The notes beneath the pieces were generated by a model, which was not told the DNA's origin, made no database searches, and saw only the letters and a program-made list of their open reading frames with translations. A DNA stretch of 41,523 bases from assembly GCA_035691285.1 (NCBI GenBank), contig DASSJI010000110.1:1-41523 (forward strand), read 5' to 3'. Both the position numbers and the translations under genes were made by a program. Numbering within the stretch: the stretch's first letter is position 1; each line of letters opens with the position of its first letter. Below, piece after piece: positions 1 through 8,526 of the stretch. Source of the stretch: DATFEN01 sp035691285 (GTDB lineage: Bacteria; Acidobacteriota; Vicinamibacteria; Fen-336).

Positions 1-375
1 GCACGAGGGCCTCGCGGTACCCGTCGGGCAGCCGCTCGATCGCCTCGCGCGCCTTGGCCGCGAGGAGGCGCTGGTCGAGGAGCTCGTCGGCGCGCGCGGC
101 CCCCTGCAGCTGGGCCGGAGTGCGGACGTGGCGATCCTGTACAGCCACGTCGAGAATCGAGCCTCCCCCCGGAATCCGCCGAGGCTCCGGAACACCTGCA
201 GGAACGTCTCCTGCAGCGCGTCTTGCGCGTCACCGTCGTTCCCGGTCATCCTGGCGGCGAGCCGGTAGACACGGGCCTGATAACGCTTCACCAGGTCCTC
301 GAAGGCAGGCTCGTCCCCGGCGACGGCTCGCGCCGCGAGCGCCTCGTCGGTCGCCTCCCCGCCGGGAACGGGCAT
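1..375 (-). CDS. ECF-type RNA polymerase sigma factor, partial and frameshifted
   Basis: Predicted extracytoplasmic-function sigma factor, directing RNA polymerase to stress or envelope promoters. From the ATG at 375 the minus strand reads MPVPGGEATDEALAARAV, then an FEDLVKRYQ stretch and DAQDALQETFLQVFRSL, the classic region 2 -10 recognition helix, followed by FSTWLYRIAT. After about residue 80 the frame fails. The neighbouring frame then resumes with AREAIERLPDGYREALV, the linker into region 4, so a frameshift, possibly with a short deletion, lies near 120-150. Region 4 itself is cut off by the window edge. The gene starts 9 nt after the DUF1059 stop, so it is the last gene of a three-gene run. 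The family call is firm; whether the disruption is biological or an assembly error cannot be told here. Confidence 0.75.
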   Translation of the reverse strand, partial: MPVPGGEATDEALAARAVAGDEPAFEDLVKRYQARVYRLAARMTGNDGDAQDALQETFLQVFRSLGGFRGEARFSTWLYRIATSALRPSCRGPRAPTSSSTSASSRPRRARRSSGCPTGTARPSC

Positions 376-384
376 GCGCGAAGT

Positions 385-562
385 CTAGCGGCTCCTCATC
401 ACGGCCTTCACCTTCTCCGCCAGCTCCGGCGTGATCTCCGCGACCCCGTGGTCCTTCGCCGCGTGGGTCGTGACCTGCTGTAGCAGCTCCGTCCTCGTCC
501 CCGGCGCTGGCCTCGAAGGCGCACCCGGGCACGACGTCGTTGCAGGCGATGTGCTTGGTCAT
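385..562 (-). CDS. DUF1059 family small protein, frameshifted
   Basis: Small protein of the DUF1059 family, whose function is not established. The start reads MTKHIACNDVVPGCAFEAS, with the conserved CxDVVPGC motif. About 25 codons in, one extra base near 485-490 disrupts the frame. In the shifted frame the family's second half is intact: ELLQQVTTHAAKDHGV, then a TPELAEKVKAVM stretch and a TAG stop at 385-387. With the extra base removed the protein is about 58 residues, normal for the family. The ATG overlaps the stop of the upstream flavoprotein gene (ATGA), indicating translational coupling. The sigma factor gene follows after 9 nt. Confidence 0.75.
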
Positions 563-1504
563 CTCTTCTCCTTCGCCGGCAGGGGCCGACTGGTGCTCTT
601 GAGATGCCGGCGAGAGCGCGGTGTGACCGTGCGGTGTGACGTTCCCGGGTTTGCCGGAGAGTACTCGACCAGGACGAACTGCAGCCGGGTGGCCCCGCGC
701 GTTTGCGAACCTCGTCCAGGTCGAAGGTCACTACGAAGTCATCCCCGACGCGGGCACGGCCGGTGAGCTGCAGGACGTCTCCCGTCGTGAAGTCCACGAA
801 CAGGAGGCCGGCGCGAGGATTGACCATCAGGTTCCCCAGTGTGTTGAACATGGCGTTGCCTGGATAGTCGGGGAAGCTGATCTGGTCGCCCGCCGCCACC
901 CGGACGAATCCCGGGAACCCCCCGCGATGCGACGCGTCGGCCCCGCGCTGCGGGTGGAAGGTGCCGATGAAGAAGGTGTCGCGCTCGCGATCCAGGACTG
1001 CTGGGCCGGATCGAGCCGTCGGGACACGCTCGGTGCCGGGGCGGGCGCCGCCTCGGCATCGGGCCCGAGCCGGCGGAGCTGGATGTACTTCGGACAGTTG
1101 CCGTACACCTGGTCGGCCTCCAGGAAGAGGCCGTCCGCTGACAGGAGGCCCGAACGGTTGAAGCGCATGCGACCGCGCGTCTGCGGGTCGAGCACCAGCA
1201 GCCCGAGCCAGGGCTGGGTCGCGAGGTTGTCCGCCGGCGGGTCCCCCGGGACCGGCTGGGCGTCCAGGCGCAGCAGCGTCTCGTCGACCGCCCGGATGAA
1301 GCCGGGCTCTCCTGTGAGCAGTGAGGACCAGACCCGCCCACCCGGATCGAGGGTGGTGGCGACGGCCAGGCGCTGTTGCGCCAGGAACCGCCCGGCGTCC
1401 GGCGGAATCGTGTTTCGGATGATGCGTCCGACCGCCTCTGCCTCATCGCGCACCCCGGCCCGGGCTTGCATCTCCCGCTCGCCGTCGTGGAAAGGCCCGA
1501 GCAC
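559..1504 (-). CDS. Pyridoxamine 5'-phosphate oxidase-like flavoprotein, two frameshifts
   Basis: PNPOx-like FMN-binding protein of the type with N-terminal FHxGE and central PDYPGN motifs; members are usually about 300 residues and mostly of unknown substrate. Three consecutive minus-strand frames carry it. The first has GPFHDGEREMQARAGVRDEA, IPPDAGRFLAQQ and a QPWLGLLVLDPQTRGRMR segment. The second, from near 1000, has DTFFIGTFHPQRG and ISFPDYPGNAMFNTLGNL. The third, from near 690-700, has LQFVLVEYSPANPGTSHRTV and a TGA at 559. The split therefore reflects two single-base indels. A GTG at 1504 preceded by AAGG fits the family's usual N-terminus; a GTG at 1609 would add 35 unlikely residues. 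It is first in a run with DUF1059 and the sigma factor. Confidence 0.7.
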
Positions 1505-1689
1505 GACCTTGAGATGCCGGGCGCGGCCCGCCGTGACAAATCCATATCGATGGGGCGTTGAATCGGCGGCCGACGGCAGCCGGAGCAGCTGGCGAGGGGT
1601 CGGGGCCACCTCTCAACCCGTCCGCTGGGCGTGCGAGGGTGTCCGCGGAGCTCGGGCCCTCTGCTGGAGTGTGGGCGGGGCAGACGAGT

Positions 1690-1890
1690 TCCCTGGGCGC
1701 AGACACCACGCCGGCTGTGGGGTGAGGCCGCGCGGATCTGGGGAGGCGGCTTCTGCGGCGGGCTGAGGTCAAGGTGGTCCAGGATCTGCCTGATCGCCAG
1801 CGAGTCAGTGATGTCCTGGCGCAGCTCCTCCTCGTCCGGCCGCTCGCCGCGGACGCGGTTGGCGTAGTGGGCGGTGCGCACCCTCGTGTC
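1690..1890 (-). pseudogene. IS91-family transposase C-terminal remnant
   Basis: A short minus-strand stretch reads YANRVRGERPDEEE and then, after an apparent internal deletion, DITDSLAIRQILDHLDLSPP. Both segments match the C-terminal part of IS91/Y2-type transposases, where the ANRxRGE motif precedes a zinc-finger-like segment (missing here) and then the IRQILDHL tail. There is no start, no catalytic domain and no recognisable IS end. The rest of 1505-2049 shows no gene. A second transposase relic on the plus strand near 6730-7290 carries the parts of the protein that are missing here. Confidence 0.55.
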
Positions 1891-2049
1891 GGCCCACCTC
1901 GACGCGACGCTCACACCACCGCCGGTTCCTCCGGTGCCCCCCGACCACTGTGGATAGGGGCGACTTGGGCTCGTCGGCCTCCGGCGGCTGGTAATCCTAC
2001 CTGGTGTGTTAGCATCCCCGGAACTCATTCGGAACAGAGGCGGGGAGCG

Positions 2050-4740
2050 ATGGCGAGCGAGCCACCCGTCCGCCGCGAGGCCGACGCAAGGCGCACGCGG
2101 AAGGACGGCCGTGAGCCGCCGGCGCGGCCCGGAGATCGGGTCGCCCACTACGAGATCCTTGCCGAGCTCGGCCGCGGCGGGATGGGAGTCGTCTACCGCG
2201 CCCGCGATGCGCGGCTCGAGCGCGACGTCGCCCTCAAGTGCCCATGGCCAGACCTCGCCTCAAACCCCACCGTCAGGGAACGCTTCACGCGGGAGGCGCG
2301 CGCCGCCGCTCGCCTCTCCGATCCCCACATCGTGCCTGTCTTCGAGGTCCTCGAGCACCAGGGATTGCCCTGGTTGGCAATGGAGCTGATCGAGGGCTCT
2401 TCCCTCCGAGCGCTCCTGCACGAGCGCGGCGCGCTCCCCGTCGAGAAGATCGTTCGCTTCGCGGAGGGTCTGGGCCATGCGCTGCGCACCGCCCATGCCA
2501 AACAGATCCTGCACCGCGATCTGACCCCGAACAACGTGCTCGTGAACGCGGACGGATGGGCGTTCCTGACCGACTTCGGGCTGGCTCGGGCCCTGGCGTC
2601 GGATGGAGCGGAAAGCTCGGCCACGACGGAGAGCGAGCCCCTGACCGGTCATGGACAGATCGTCGGGACGCGCTGCTACATGTCCCCCGAGCAGGTCCTG
2701 GGCCGCAACCTGGACGCTCGAAGCGACGTCTTCTCCTTCGGCGCCGTGCTCTACGAGATGTGCACGGGGCAACGGGCATTCGCCGACACCGAGCCGGGAG
2801 GAGCCAGCGACGCGATCCTGCGCCGCGAGCCCGCGGCGATCTCGCAGCTCAACCCCAGAGTCCCGCCGGAGCTCGCGCGCATCGTCTCGAAGGCACTCGC
2901 GAAGCACCCGGACGACCGCTATCACGACATGTCCTCCATGCACGCCGACATCGTCGCGTGCCGCCGCGCAGTGGAGTCCGCGGAGTCCCGGCCCGCCCTG
3001 GCAGCCTCGCACCGCCTATTGGGAGGGGCGGCCTGGGCGCTCGGCGTCCTGGGGGCGCTGGCCGTCGGCGCCCTTGGTTGGCGCGTGCTGACACGACGGC
3101 CTTCCGACGTCGCCTTCGAGCTGGGGACACCGCGCCAGCTCACGAGCGATCCCGGCTGGGAGGCCGAGCCGGCGCTCTCTCCGGACGGCAGCCTCCTCGC
3201 CTACACCTCGAACGCGTCGGGCAGTCCCGACATCTGGATCCTCGATGTCCGAAGCGGCGGCCGCGTGCAGTTGACGCAGGATCCGGCCGCCGACCACAGC
3301 CCCGCCTGGCTCCCGGACGGGAGCGCCGTCCTTCTCGAATCCGATCGCGGCGGACAGCCAGGCATATGGAAGGTCGCTCGCCTCGGGGGCTCGGCCCTGC
3401 CGGTCGTTGCGGACGCTGCCCGGCCCGCGGCCTCTCCGGATGGAAGGCTCGTCGCTTTCTCTCGAGCAGGCGCGAGCGGGTTCCACCGCATCATGGTCGC
3501 GCCGCTCGCAGACCCGGCTCGAGGTCGCTGGCTCACCAGCGACGCGGACGGGCGGTTGGATCACACCGACCCGGTCTGGTCTCCCGACGGCAACAGTCTC
3601 TGCTACGCAGACGCGCGCAACCTGTGGCTGGTGGGTGTCGATGGCGGCGAGCCGCACCGGCTGACCGATGACGCTGCCAAAGACTTCGCGCCGGTCTTTT
3701 CCTCGAGCGGCCGACACGTCATCTTTTCGTCCCTCCGAGAGGGGACCCGGGCCCTCTGGCGGGTATCGGTTGCCGGAGGCGCCGTGCAACGGCTGACCGC
3801 CGGCGCCGGCCCGGAGGGCGACGCCAGCATCTCCGCGGACGGAACCCGGCTCGCCTATTCGACGTTCCTCAAGGACTTCGACGTCGCGCTGGTCGACCTG
3901 GGAACGGGCCGGAGCGAGCGGGTGGAAAGCCTGATGGAGGAGTCCGCGCCCGCCTTCGCGCCGGACGGCTCGTCGTTCGTCTACACCTCTGAACAGGGCG
4001 CTGCCGGCGTCGAGCTGTGGCGACAGGAGCTCGTGGCGGGCCGTATCTCGGGTCGACCGCACAGGCTGACGGAACAGCTCGTGGTCGGCACGCCCGCCTT
4101 CTCGCCGGACGGCGAATGGGTCGCGTTCACCCGAGAGCACGAGGGACGCCGCGAGATCTGGACCTTGAAGGCCTCGGGCGGCCTGCCCGAGCGCTTCAGC
4201 GACGGGCCGGCCGATTTCCACCCGGCTTTCGCGCCGGATGGCTCCCGGCTCGCATACGTCGCGGCGACTGGAGCCGCGTTGCACCTCTGGGTCGTGACGG
4301 TCGCGAACGGGAAGAGGACCGGACCGCCGCGCCGCCTCACATCCGGTCCCACGAGCGCCACGCTGCCCGTCTGGTCCCCCGACAGTCGCCACGTCGCCTA
4401 TGTGGGCGCGCGCGGCAGCCGCCAGGACATCTGGATCATCCCCGCCGACGGCAGCGCTCCTCCCCGGCCCATCGCCGCCGGCAGCTCGCTGGGCCGGCTG
4501 CGCTGGCTCGGCTCCGGCGGCTGGCTGTGGTTCGGATCGGACGTCGGTGGGAGGGCGCGATTCCTCAAGGTCAAGCCCGAGGCGGGCCAGCCCTTGCCGG
4601 CGCTGAACGAGGCATGGATCGAGGACGCCTGGACGCCGGGCGACTTCGACGTCTCGCGCGACGGCAGCCTTCTCGTCTTCACACGCGAGGAGAAGCGCGG
4701 AGATCTCTGGTTGTTGGATGCCGGAAAGCGCGTCTACTGA
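2050..4740 (+). CDS. Membrane Ser/Thr protein kinase with TolB/WD40-like beta-propeller
   Basis: 896-residue receptor-like kinase. The cytoplasmic kinase domain spans about residues 34-300, with glycine loop GRGGMG (41-46), ATP-binding Lys63, HRD at 155-157, Asn161, DFG at 175-177 and SPEQ at 212-215. A membrane helix at about 323-344 is followed by an extracytoplasmic propeller built from repeated SPDGSxLAY / DIWxLD blades (PD40/TolB type). In the family the kinase phosphorylates cytoplasmic Ser/Thr substrates, with the propeller presumed to sense or bind. The catalytic loop reads HRDLTPNN: the lysine usual two residues after the catalytic Asp is threonine. The ATG at 2050 sits behind GGGGAG; an upstream in-frame ATG at 1774 would add an unlikely extension. 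The gene is 16 nt upstream of the 69-residue peptide, so it heads an operon with a radical SAM enzyme. Confidence 0.9.
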   Translation: MASEPPVRREADARRTRKDGREPPARPGDRVAHYEILAELGRGGMGVVYRARDARLERDVALKCPWPDLASNPTVRERFTREARAAARLSDPHIVPVFEVLEHQGLPWLAMELIEGSSLRALLHERGALPVEKIVRFAEGLGHALRTAHAKQILHRDLTPNNVLVNADGWAFLTDFGLARALASDGAESSATTESEPLTGHGQIVGTRCYMSPEQVLGRNLDARSDVFSFGAVLYEMCTGQRAFADTEPGGASDAILRREPAAISQLNPRVPPELARIVSKALAKHPDDRYHDMSSMHADIVACRRAVESAESRPALAASHRLLGGAAWALGVLGALAVGALGWRVLTRRPSDVAFELGTPRQLTSDPGWEAEPALSPDGSLLAYTSNASGSPDIWILDVRSGGRVQLTQDPAADHSPAWLPDGSAVLLESDRGGQPGIWKVARLGGSALPVVADAARPAASPDGRLVAFSRAGASGFHRIMVAPLADPARGRWLTSDADGRLDHTDPVWSPDGNSLCYADARNLWLVGVDGGEPHRLTDDAAKDFAPVFSSSGRHVIFSSLREGTRALWRVSVAGGAVQRLTAGAGPEGDASISADGTRLAYSTFLKDFDVALVDLGTGRSERVESLMEESAPAFAPDGSSFVYTSEQGAAGVELWRQELVAGRISGRPHRLTEQLVVGTPAFSPDGEWVAFTREHEGRREIWTLKASGGLPERFSDGPADFHPAFAPDGSRLAYVAATGAALHLWVVTVANGKRTGPPRRLTSGPTSATLPVWSPDSRHVAYVGARGSRQDIWIIPADGSAPPRPIAAGSSLGRLRWLGSGGWLWFGSDVGGRARFLKVKPEAGQPLPALNEAWIEDAWTPGDFDVSRDGSLLVFTREEKRGDLWLLDAGKRVY

Positions 4741-4756
4741 AGGGCAAGGAGGGCCT

Positions 4757-4966
4757 ATGGCGAACGGAGTCGTCACGCGTGCCGAGTTCCGAAGGTTGGT
4801 TCGCTCCGTGGCGCGTCTCGAAGGTCGGCTGGCCGTCGTGACCGAGGCGCTCCGGGCGGTTGCGCGCGGCGCCGTCGCGCGAGAATACGTCAATCGCCTG
4901 CCGCGCCCGCTCGGTCCCGTAGTCCTGGTCGGGCGAGCGTGCTACGGCGTTCGTCCACCTCGGTGA
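4757..4966 (+). CDS. 69-residue peptide upstream of radical SAM enzyme; candidate modified-peptide precursor
   Basis: Small ORF of unknown family. A near-perfect Shine-Dalgarno AAGGAGG (4746-4752) lies 4 nt before the ATG, stronger than that of either neighbour, so translation is well supported. The N-terminal two thirds look like an amphipathic helix (TRAEFRRLVRSVARLEGRLA); the C-terminal third is Pro/Gly-rich with one Cys and two Tyr, ending ACYGVRPPR. It fits snugly between the kinase (16 nt gap) and a SPASM-domain radical SAM gene (11 nt gap). Position, size and a leader-plus-core look match a RiPP precursor, but no known precursor motif is recognised. It could equally be an accessory protein or a chance ORF in GC-rich DNA. 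Confidence 0.5.
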   Translation: MANGVVTRAEFRRLVRSVARLEGRLAVVTEALRAVARGAVAREYVNRLPRPLGPVVLVGRACYGVRPPR

Positions 4967-4977
4967 GGTCGAGCAGG

Positions 4978-6189
4978 ATGGCTGAGACCGCGCGCGTGGA
5001 CATACTCGAGGTCATCCTGACCGCGGGCTGCAACCTGCGCTGCGCGTACTGCTACCAGAACGACAAGAAGCCACGGAGCATGTCCTGGGACACGCTCCGT
5101 GGCGCCCTTGACCTGCTCCTGCGCTCGCGCAGCAACCCGGTCGAAGTGCTCTTCCTCGGCGGCGAGCCGCTGCTGGAGTTCCCTTTGATCCGGCAGGGCG
5201 TCGCCTACCTCGACGAGGCCCGGCCGAAGGGCAAGCGCGTTCGCTACTCCATCGTCACGAACGGCCTGCTGCTGCGCGAGGAGCAGGTCCGCTTCCTCGC
5301 GCGTCACCGCTTCAGCACGCAGCTCAGTTTCGACGGAGTGCCGGCCGCCCAGGACCTGCGCGGGCACGGGACCTTCGAGACGCTCGACCGGCTGCTCGAC
5401 CGGCTGCGCGCGGAGCATCCGGCCTTCTTCGCGCGGCGTCTCAGCGTCGGCATGACGCTGACCGCCGCGACGATCACGCACCTCGCGGACTCCGTGGCCT
5501 ACTTCCTGAAGAAGGGCGTGCCAGAGGTGTCCCTCTCGCCCGTGATGACCCACGACCCGGGCTGGAAGAACGAGATGATCGCCGTCCTGGACACGCAGTT
5601 CGCCAGGCTCTTCGACGCGTGCCTGCGGCATTACAGGCGCACCGGGCAGGTACCGCTCGAGCTGTTCCGAAAGGAGGGCGGCGACGACCCGCACGCACCG
5701 CGGGGCGACGCGCTGTGCGGCGCTCCGTCCGGCCGCAACCTGGCCGTCGACGTGGACGGCCGGATCCACGGCTGCGCCGTGTTCGCCGAGTCCTACCAGC
5801 GTTTCACGACGCCGTTCCTGCAGGAGCGCGCCGAATCCATCCGCATCGGCGACTACCGGGATCCGGCCTTCCCGCGCCGCCTCGAGATGTACCCGCAGGC
5901 GGCGCGCGCCGCGGGCATCTTCCACGACAAGCGCGAGAAGTACTCGTCATACGGCCGGTGCGCGGAGTGTCGGTTCCTGGACCGCTGCGGGATCTGCCCC
6001 GCCTCGATCGGCCACATCCCGGGGAACAGCGATCCACGGCGCGTGCCGGACTTCCCGTGCGCCTACAACCTCGTCTCGCACGAGTACCGGGAGCGGTTCC
6101 CGGCACAGCCGACTCCCCTCGACGTCGTGACCGGCCGCGTTCGCGCGTATGGTCCGCTGGGAAAGGTGCAGCGCCTGCTCCTGGCCTAG
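4978..6189 (+). CDS. Radical SAM/SPASM-domain enzyme, probable peptide maturase
   Basis: 403-residue radical SAM protein. The [4Fe-4S]/AdoMet motif CNLRCAYC is at 18-25 (C18, C22, C25) and the GGEPLLE motif follows at about 61-67. The C-terminal SPASM domain is complete: C247 then Gly261-x4-C266, the cluster C328-x2-C331-x5-C337-x2-C340, and C361. SPASM enzymes bind two auxiliary iron-sulfur clusters and mostly modify ribosomal peptides or proteins (thioether, C-C crosslinks, epimerisation, sulfatase maturation). The start at 4978 lies 7-8 nt after a GAGCAGG sequence; an in-frame ATG at 4939 would overlap the preceding ORF. The 69-residue ORF immediately upstream is the obvious substrate candidate; the kinase could be another. 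The reaction cannot be read from sequence alone. Confidence 0.85.
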   Translation: MAETARVDILEVILTAGCNLRCAYCYQNDKKPRSMSWDTLRGALDLLLRSRSNPVEVLFLGGEPLLEFPLIRQGVAYLDEARPKGKRVRYSIVTNGLLLREEQVRFLARHRFSTQLSFDGVPAAQDLRGHGTFETLDRLLDRLRAEHPAFFARRLSVGMTLTAATITHLADSVAYFLKKGVPEVSLSPVMTHDPGWKNEMIAVLDTQFARLFDACLRHYRRTGQVPLELFRKEGGDDPHAPRGDALCGAPSGRNLAVDVDGRIHGCAVFAESYQRFTTPFLQERAESIRIGDYRDPAFPRRLEMYPQAARAAGIFHDKREKYSSYGRCAECRFLDRCGICPASIGHIPGNSDPRRVPDFPCAYNLVSHEYRERFPAQPTPLDVVTGRVRAYGPLGKVQRLLLA

Positions 6190-6222
6190 CGACCGCCGCC
6201 GATGGCGGCCCCGCTCTGAACC

Positions 6223-6489
<267 letters not shown>

Positions 6490-6729
6490 GCTGACGGTCT
6501 GCGAGCCCCCCGATGGGGAGGGCGCCGTAGCCCGCTGCGGGCCGCCCAGCATGACCACCTGGCGCGGTCTGCTCCTGCTTCTCTTGACCCGCGCTGACCC
6601 CGCGCCGATAGAGACTTCGCTTCGCCCGCGAGGAACGGGCCTACGGGGGCCGCCGCCCCCTGTGATTTCGCCGGGGCTCTCCCACCGGCTGGTCGGCTGG
6701 TGTGGAGATCAGCTGTCGGGTCTATCGGC

Positions 6730-7290
6730 CAGACGGGCGCGCGAGTCGCCGCTGTTTCGCCTGGTCGCGGGGCACCTCGAGGAGCTGCTGCGGGTCTGGT
6801 CGGAGCGCTTCGCCAAGCGCCAGGGCCCGCTGCGGCCGGTGGTGGAGCGGGTGCTGCGGAACTTCCTGCGTTGTGGACTGCTCGAGCACGGCTTCGCCCG
6901 GCTCTGGTGTGGGGAATGCCGCAAGAGCGTGCTGGTCGCCTTCTCCTGCCGGGGTCGCTCCTTACTGTCCCTCCTGCGAGAAGAAGAAGCAGCTTCTCTG
7001 GGCCGAGTGGCTGCGCGAAGACGTGCTTGGCCGAAGTCGCCCACCGCCACGTGGTGCTCACGATCCCGCGCCTGCTGCGTCCCCTGTTCCGGCGCCGCCG
7101 CGAGATGCTCACGGAGTTGGCGCCGGAACTTCGAGGCGACAGATCCGCTCGAGTGGCTGGCCCGCATGAGCGACCACATCCCCGATCCCGGACAGCACCG
7201 CACGCTGTTCTCCGGCGCGTACGCAAGACGCGACCGCGGTCAGCCGCAGCCTGCCGAGGCCGAGTCGATCCCGGTTTCCGCCGAGCCGCC
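6730..7290 (+). pseudogene. IS91-family transposase, frameshifted and internally deleted
   Basis: A Y2-type (IS91-like rolling-circle) transposase relic running through all three plus frames. The first has SPLFRLVAGHLEELL and then GFARLWCGECRKSVLVAFSC (zinc finger). The second has PSCEKKKQLLWAEWLREDV, the third AEVAHRHVVLTIPRLLRPLF and RRRREMLTELA. After that the catalytic core with its tyrosines is missing: the text jumps to DPLEWLARMSDHIPDPGQHR, which lies far downstream in intact relatives. It ends around AYARRDRG. The C-terminal tail absent here resembles what remains on the minus strand at 1690-1890. The element cannot be active. No terminal repeats or target duplications were identified. 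Confidence 0.75.
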
Positions 7291-7299
7291 CAGCTCGGC

Positions 7300-7640
7300 A
7301 TGCAGCGCTTCCTCGATTTCCAGGGCCACCCCGTCAACACCGGCCAGGTGCGGGAGCTGTGGGACATCCTCACCGAACCAGCTCACCGAGGCCGAGCGTG
7401 CGGCGGCCTACCATCCCGCGGAGCTCCGGGCCTCCTTCGAGGCCGTGCTTCACGTGCGCCCGCCGAATACGCCCAGCACGTGCACTGGGTCCATCGCTCT
7501 CCCGCGAAGTCGGTGAGGCCCGTGGATCCGGAAGAGCAGACCTACTTCCGGGACGTCATCGACGCCTACTCCGTTTGGCGATATCCCCGACGGCGTCGCG
7601 GCGCTGGCATGCCGCCACGCCGACGTTCGATCGAATCATC
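7300..7640 (+). pseudogene. Broken hypothetical gene
   Basis: Three plus-strand frame segments read in turn MQRFLDFQGHPVNTGQVREL, then NQLTEAERAAAYHPAELRAS, then EYAQHVHWVHRSPAKSVRPV and DPEEQTYFRDVIDAY. The composition is protein-like in each segment and not in the other frames, which suggests one gene of roughly 100 residues broken by two indels. The family was not recognised. It sits directly downstream of the transposase relic. The 7641-7816 stretch after it shows nothing identifiable. Confidence 0.35.
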
Positions 7641-7816
7641 TCAATGGAGCATTCAGAGCCTGCGCAGTCATTGAAGGGGCTCGCCAACGGAATGGTCAAG
7701 GGTCGCGATCCTGCTCGACGTAAGTGATCTCACGGTAGGAGCTTAGCTGGAGTGGATCGAGCTGAGCGGACAGGCACGATCGTTGCTGAAGGCGCGGGGC
7801 AGCCAAGGAGGATGCC

Positions 7817-8047
7817 GTGGAAAGAGCCGGAGACACGGGAGAGATCAGATTGCTGGAGTACCAGGCGGCGCTGCACCAGGCCGCTCCAGGGGAGGACGCG
7901 GTGTTTCGCTGCGCCAACTGCCACAACCGAACTGGCTGGGAAAGCGCACGCGTCTTGAGCGACGGCCTCGTGTCTTGCAGCCGATGCGCGGAGCATGTCG
8001 AGACCGTGAGCGGCCCCGGGGGAACCGTCGAGCTTGTTGGCAACTGA
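7817..8047 (+). CDS. Small zinc-ribbon-like protein
   Basis: 76-residue ORF from a GTG with a full Shine-Dalgarno (AAGGAGG, 7805-7811) 5 nt upstream. The middle carries two CxxC pairs, FRCANCHNR and VSCSRCAEH, about 22 residues apart, the layout of a small zinc ribbon that could bind nucleic acid or act as a redox or metal site. The N-terminus is acidic and helical (TGEIRLLEYQAALHQAA). The family was not recognised. It lies between a broken hypothetical gene and a methyltransferase remnant, and its end runs a few bases into the remnant. The good ribosome-binding site and intact frame argue that it is real. Confidence 0.55.
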   Translation: MERAGDTGEIRLLEYQAALHQAAPGEDAVFRCANCHNRTGWESARVLSDGLVSCSRCAEHVETVSGPGGTVELVGN

Positions 8048-8320
8048 GGGGTTCGCCGCCTACGTGCCGCTGGCGGACGCGCTCACGCGTCACGGGGGGC
8101 CCCAGGCCGGAGCCGGCATGCGCTCGCCCTTCGCTGCGTGGACGACCGGCGACCTGCGCGGCCTGGTCGCGGGCGCGGGCTTCCGGGACTTCCGTGTCCG
8201 AATCGAGGTGTCCGCCGCGCGCTATCCGCGGCGCTGGCGCCCCACCTCGACGACGAGGGCGTCGTCACGCCCATCGAGATCTACGTCGCCACCGAAACGC
8301 GCCTAACGAAGGGCGTTTGA
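8040..8320 (+). pseudogene. SAM-dependent methyltransferase C-terminal remnant
   Basis: One plus frame reads FAAYVPLADALTRHGG, MRSPFAAWTTGDLRGLV and AGAGFRDFRVRIEV, typical of the C-terminal half of class I (UbiE-like) methyltransferases. After about 8225 a second frame gives ALSAALAPHLDDEGVVTPIE and a TGA at 8318-8320, the usual end of the same family. About 20-40 residues between the blocks and the whole SAM-binding N-terminal half are missing. There is no function left. Confidence 0.6.
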
Positions 8321-8331
8321 TCCGACGCCGG

Positions 8332-8350
8332 CCGGGAGCAGGGCTCCCGG
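8332..8350 (+). terminator. Terminator-like hairpin after the methyltransferase remnant
   Basis: Perfect 8-bp stem CCGGGAGC / GCTCCCGG with an AGG loop, 12 nt after the remnant's stop codon. There is no immediate U tract; a CCCCTTTTCC run comes about 17 nt later. It may be an inefficient or factor-assisted terminator, or a chance hairpin. Apart from this, 8321-8496 shows nothing recognisable. Confidence 0.3.
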
Positions 8351-8496
8351 ATCCTCGGGGTCTCCGCCCCTTTTCCTGGCCGCCGCCCTGTCGGCGGCGC
8401 ACTACAAGCACGGTCCGGTCGCGGAGCGCGTGCTCGGAAAGGATCGTCAGCCTCGGAAGCGGCGTCGGATGCTACGAGATCACCAGAGCCGCTGCC

Positions 8497-8526
8497 GACC
8501 ATCTACCAGATACCTGGTAGATGGTC
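8497..8526. repeat. Perfect 13-bp inverted repeat abutting a promoter
   Basis: GACCATCTACCAG, four bases (ATAC), then CTGGTAGATGGTC: a perfect 13-bp inverted repeat. Its last base is directly followed by a TTGACC -35 element at 8527. The placement suits an operator where a dimeric regulator would contact RNA polymerase, or a transcript hairpin shielding the next gene. No T run follows, so it is not a classic terminator. Confidence 0.7.

Noticed and set aside
4939..4977. Upstream ATG for the radical SAM gene
   Set aside because: It would overlap the 69-residue ORF and add an Arg/Ser-rich extension; ATG 4978 starts right before the conserved first strand.
6490..6730. Hairpins (GCCCGC-T-GCGGGC and GGGGGC-CGCC-GCCCCC) and a TTGACC/GATAGA pair as IS91 ends or a promoter
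   Set aside because: Such short GC stems are expected by chance here, no IS91 end consensus could be matched, and the -10 is poor; nothing in this stretch is annotated.
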